Source: Chloroflexota bacterium (lineage in GTDB: Bacteria; Chloroflexota; Dehalococcoidia; Lucifugimonadales; Australimonadaceae). From it: DNA of 7,422 nucleotides. The position numbers and the translations under genes were made by a program. The stretch covers positions 1 to 7,422 of the forward strand of contig JACZSI010000086.1 of the NCBI GenBank assembly GCA_022574265.1, given 5' to 3'. Positions 5,828-7,422 of the stretch are shown piece after piece. Position 1 is the first letter of the stretch; each line of letters starts with the position of its first letter. Under the pieces are notes generated by a model, which did not search any database, was not told the DNA's origin, and worked only from the letters and a program-made list of their open reading frames with translations.

Positions 5828-7422
5828 TTGCTTCCGATCAGCCTGACCCTCCGCAACTTCCTCTCCTACCGCGACGCGGCCCCCACGCTGCGCCTCGAAG
5901 ACGTGCACCTCGTCTGCCTGTGCGGGCCGAACGGCCACGGCAAGTCGGCGCTGCTCGATGCCATCACGTGGGTGCTGTGGGGCAACGCGCGCGGGCTCCG
6001 CGGGCGGCATGGGCCGCTGCTGCACCACGGCCAGGAGGAGATGCTCGTCGAGCTCGAGTTCGACGTCCGCGACGAGCGGTACCGCGTCACGAGGCGCTAC
6101 TCGCAGGCCCGGCGCACGCCCCAGAGCTCGCTCGAGCTGGCGGTGCGCTCGGGCGAGGAGTACCAGCCGATCACCGGCGACACGATCGACCAGACCCAGG
6201 CGCAGATCAACCGCATCATCAACATGGACTACGACACGTTCGTGAACAGCGCGTTCCTGGTCCAGGGCCGCGCCGACCAGTTCACGATGTCGACGCCGTC
6301 CCAGCGCAAGGAGGTTCTGTCGCGGGTGCTCGGTCTCGGCCTGTACGACCGCCTGGAGGAGCGCGCGAAGCTCCGCTCGCGGGAGATCCAGGGCAGCCTG
6401 TCCTCGGCCGCGAGCACGCTGGACGCCCTCCGGGAGCGCGTGGCGCAGGCCGATGGGCTCCGCGAGGAGCTCGCCGAGGCTGACGTCGCGCTCGCCGCGG
6501 CCCAGGAAGCGGCCGAGTCAGCGACCGAGCGCCTGGGCCTCGCCCGAGGCCGCGTGGAGGCGCTGGAGCGCCGGCGCGACGAGGCCGCGGGACTCGATGA
6601 GCAGGCGCGGCGCGCCGCCGCCCGGCGGCTCGAGGCCACGGCGGACGCCGAGACCATCGAGCGCCGCGTCGGCGAATGGCAGGCCGCGCTGGACGATGCC
6701 GTTGGGATCGAGGCGGGCATCGCGTCGCTGGAGCGCGCCCGCGAGGCGTACCGGGGCGTGAGCACGGCCGCGCAGCAGGTCGCGAAACTCCAGGGGGAGC
6801 TCGCGCCGCTGGACCAGGCCGTGACCAGGGCGCGGGCGGGCCTCGAAAGCGACGCCGCTGCTCAGCAGCATCACATCGAGAAAGAGTTGTCGCCCCGCGC
6901 CGACGCTTTACCGGCGATCGAGCTGCGCCTGGGCGCCGTGGCCCGCGAGATCGAGGCGCTCGACGTGGCCTCGGCCGACGCGGAGAAGGCGCGGGAGGAG
7001 CACCGGCGCCTCAGCCTCGAAGCGCGGGCGCTCGAGCAGGCCAACGCGGTGCTCGAAGATCAGGGCAAGGAAACGAAGGCGAAGCTGGACCTGCTCGACC
7101 ACGGCCACGAGGCAGGCGTGCCCTGCCCGCTCTGTGGCACCGCGCTGGGCGAAGAGTCCCTCGAGCGCATCCAGGCGGGCTACCGGGAGGAGATCGAGGA
7201 GCAGCGGACCCGCTTCGGCGAGCAGCAGTCCCGCGTGAAGACGCTCGACAAGCAGGCGGGTGACCTGGAGGGACTGGCGACGAAGGCCAGACAGACGCTG
7301 GACGCTGGCCGTCGCGAGCTCGACGCGGAGCGCGTGACCCTCGATCTGCGTCTCGATGAGGCTCGCCGCGCCGCCGGGCAGATCGAGGAGGCGCGCCGGG
7401 TTCTCGCCGAGACCGAGGCGGG
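5828..7422 (+). CDS. sbcC: SbcC/Rad50-type DNA repair ATPase, N-terminal part (runs off window)
   Basis: SbcC (Rad50) is the SMC-like ATPase of the SbcCD (Mre11-Rad50) complex, which holds and processes DNA ends and hairpins on the nucleoid. The frame is open from TTG 5828 to the end of the window, giving 531 residues with no stop. It begins MLPISLTLRNFLSYRD, a typical Rad50/SbcC start, with Walker A GPNGHGKS at 33-40 and the Q-loop FLVQGR at 143-148 (Q146). RADQFTMSTPSQRKEVLSR follows, as in the family. From about residue 170 there is a long coiled coil rich in A, E, R and L. The zinc hook CPLCG sits at 433-437, where two SbcC molecules join through Zn. The returning coil follows; the signature motif and Walker B lie beyond the window. 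No in-frame ATG precedes the core, so TTG is chosen; GGGG at 5819-5822 is a weak ribosome binding site. sbcD is not beside it on the left. The gene is transcribed divergently from etfBA. Confidence 0.93.
   Translation, partial: MLPISLTLRNFLSYRDAAPTLRLEDVHLVCLCGPNGHGKSALLDAITWVLWGNARGLRGRHGPLLHHGQEEMLVELEFDVRDERYRVTRRYSQARRTPQSSLELAVRSGEEYQPITGDTIDQTQAQINRIINMDYDTFVNSAFLVQGRADQFTMSTPSQRKEVLSRVLGLGLYDRLEERAKLRSREIQGSLSSAASTLDALRERVAQADGLREELAEADVALAAAQEAAESATERLGLARGRVEALERRRDEAAGLDEQARRAAARRLEATADAETIERRVGEWQAALDDAVGIEAGIASLERAREAYRGVSTAAQQVAKLQGELAPLDQAVTRARAGLESDAAAQQHHIEKELSPRADALPAIELRLGAVAREIEALDVASADAEKAREEHRRLSLEARALEQANAVLEDQGKETKAKLDLLDHGHEAGVPCPLCGTALGEESLERIQAGYREEIEEQRTRFGEQQSRVKTLDKQAGDLEGLATKARQTLDAGRRELDAERVTLDLRLDEARRAAGQIEEARRVLAETEA

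Noticed and set aside
5817..5846. ATG at 5817 as the start of sbcC
   Set aside because: It is in a different frame and stops after nine codons; the homologous N-terminus begins at TTG 5828.
3887..6028. A 713-codon minus-strand open frame spanning the etf operon
   Set aside because: It is an out-of-frame shadow of etfB and etfA, rich in R, G and A. Only the short stretch from 4864 is real, because it holds the true etfA start before the frameshift.

Overview
The window looks like a piece of a high-GC bacterial chromosome. From about base 960 onward it is roughly 70% G+C or more, with GTG and TTG starts and TAGAAT-like -10 boxes. The protein styles (type II EF-G-like factor, stand-alone etfBA operon, Rad50-like SbcC, and a secreted protein with a RWEL...DKW motif) remind me of Chloroflexota, possibly Dehalococcoidia or SAR202-like lineages. 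That placement is an inference from impression, not from a search.

Layout, left to right. (1) 1-498, plus strand: C-terminal half of an ABC-3 family metal-ion transporter permease, broken by one in-frame TAG at 181-183. (2) 552-855, plus: a well-formed promoter and ribosome binding site driving only the first ~40 residues of an elongation factor G-like GTPase, followed by an unrelated tail. (3) About 754-954: a lower-GC stretch (about 53% G+C over 781-940) that I cannot assign. (4) About 955-1217, minus: the N-terminal piece of an exported protein, truncated toward the same stretch. (5) 1344-3374, plus: a complete 676-residue EF-G-like translation GTPase with its own promoter. (6) 3408-5667, minus: the operon etfB, etfA, conserved hypothetical. 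etfA carries a one-base frameshift in a run of four G (plus strand) near its 5' end. (7) 5828-7422, plus: the first 531 residues of an SbcC/Rad50-type ATPase with Walker A and zinc-hook motifs, running off the window. etfB and sbcC diverge from a 160-base intergenic region holding two near-identical, oppositely oriented promoter boxes.

The two ETF subunits form a heterodimeric electron carrier that accepts electrons from dehydrogenases. The EF-G-like protein is a ribosome-associated GTPase. SbcC would process DNA ends with SbcD, whose gene is not in view. These units are not obviously one pathway. The distinctive theme is damage: an amber codon, a truncated EF-G, a truncated exported protein and a homopolymer frameshift within 5 kb. 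They may be real pseudogenes around a deletion or insertion scar, or sequencing and assembly errors, including a possible chimeric join near 755-955 where base composition also changes. I see no convincing new multi-gene system, RNA gene, CRISPR array or intact mobile element.
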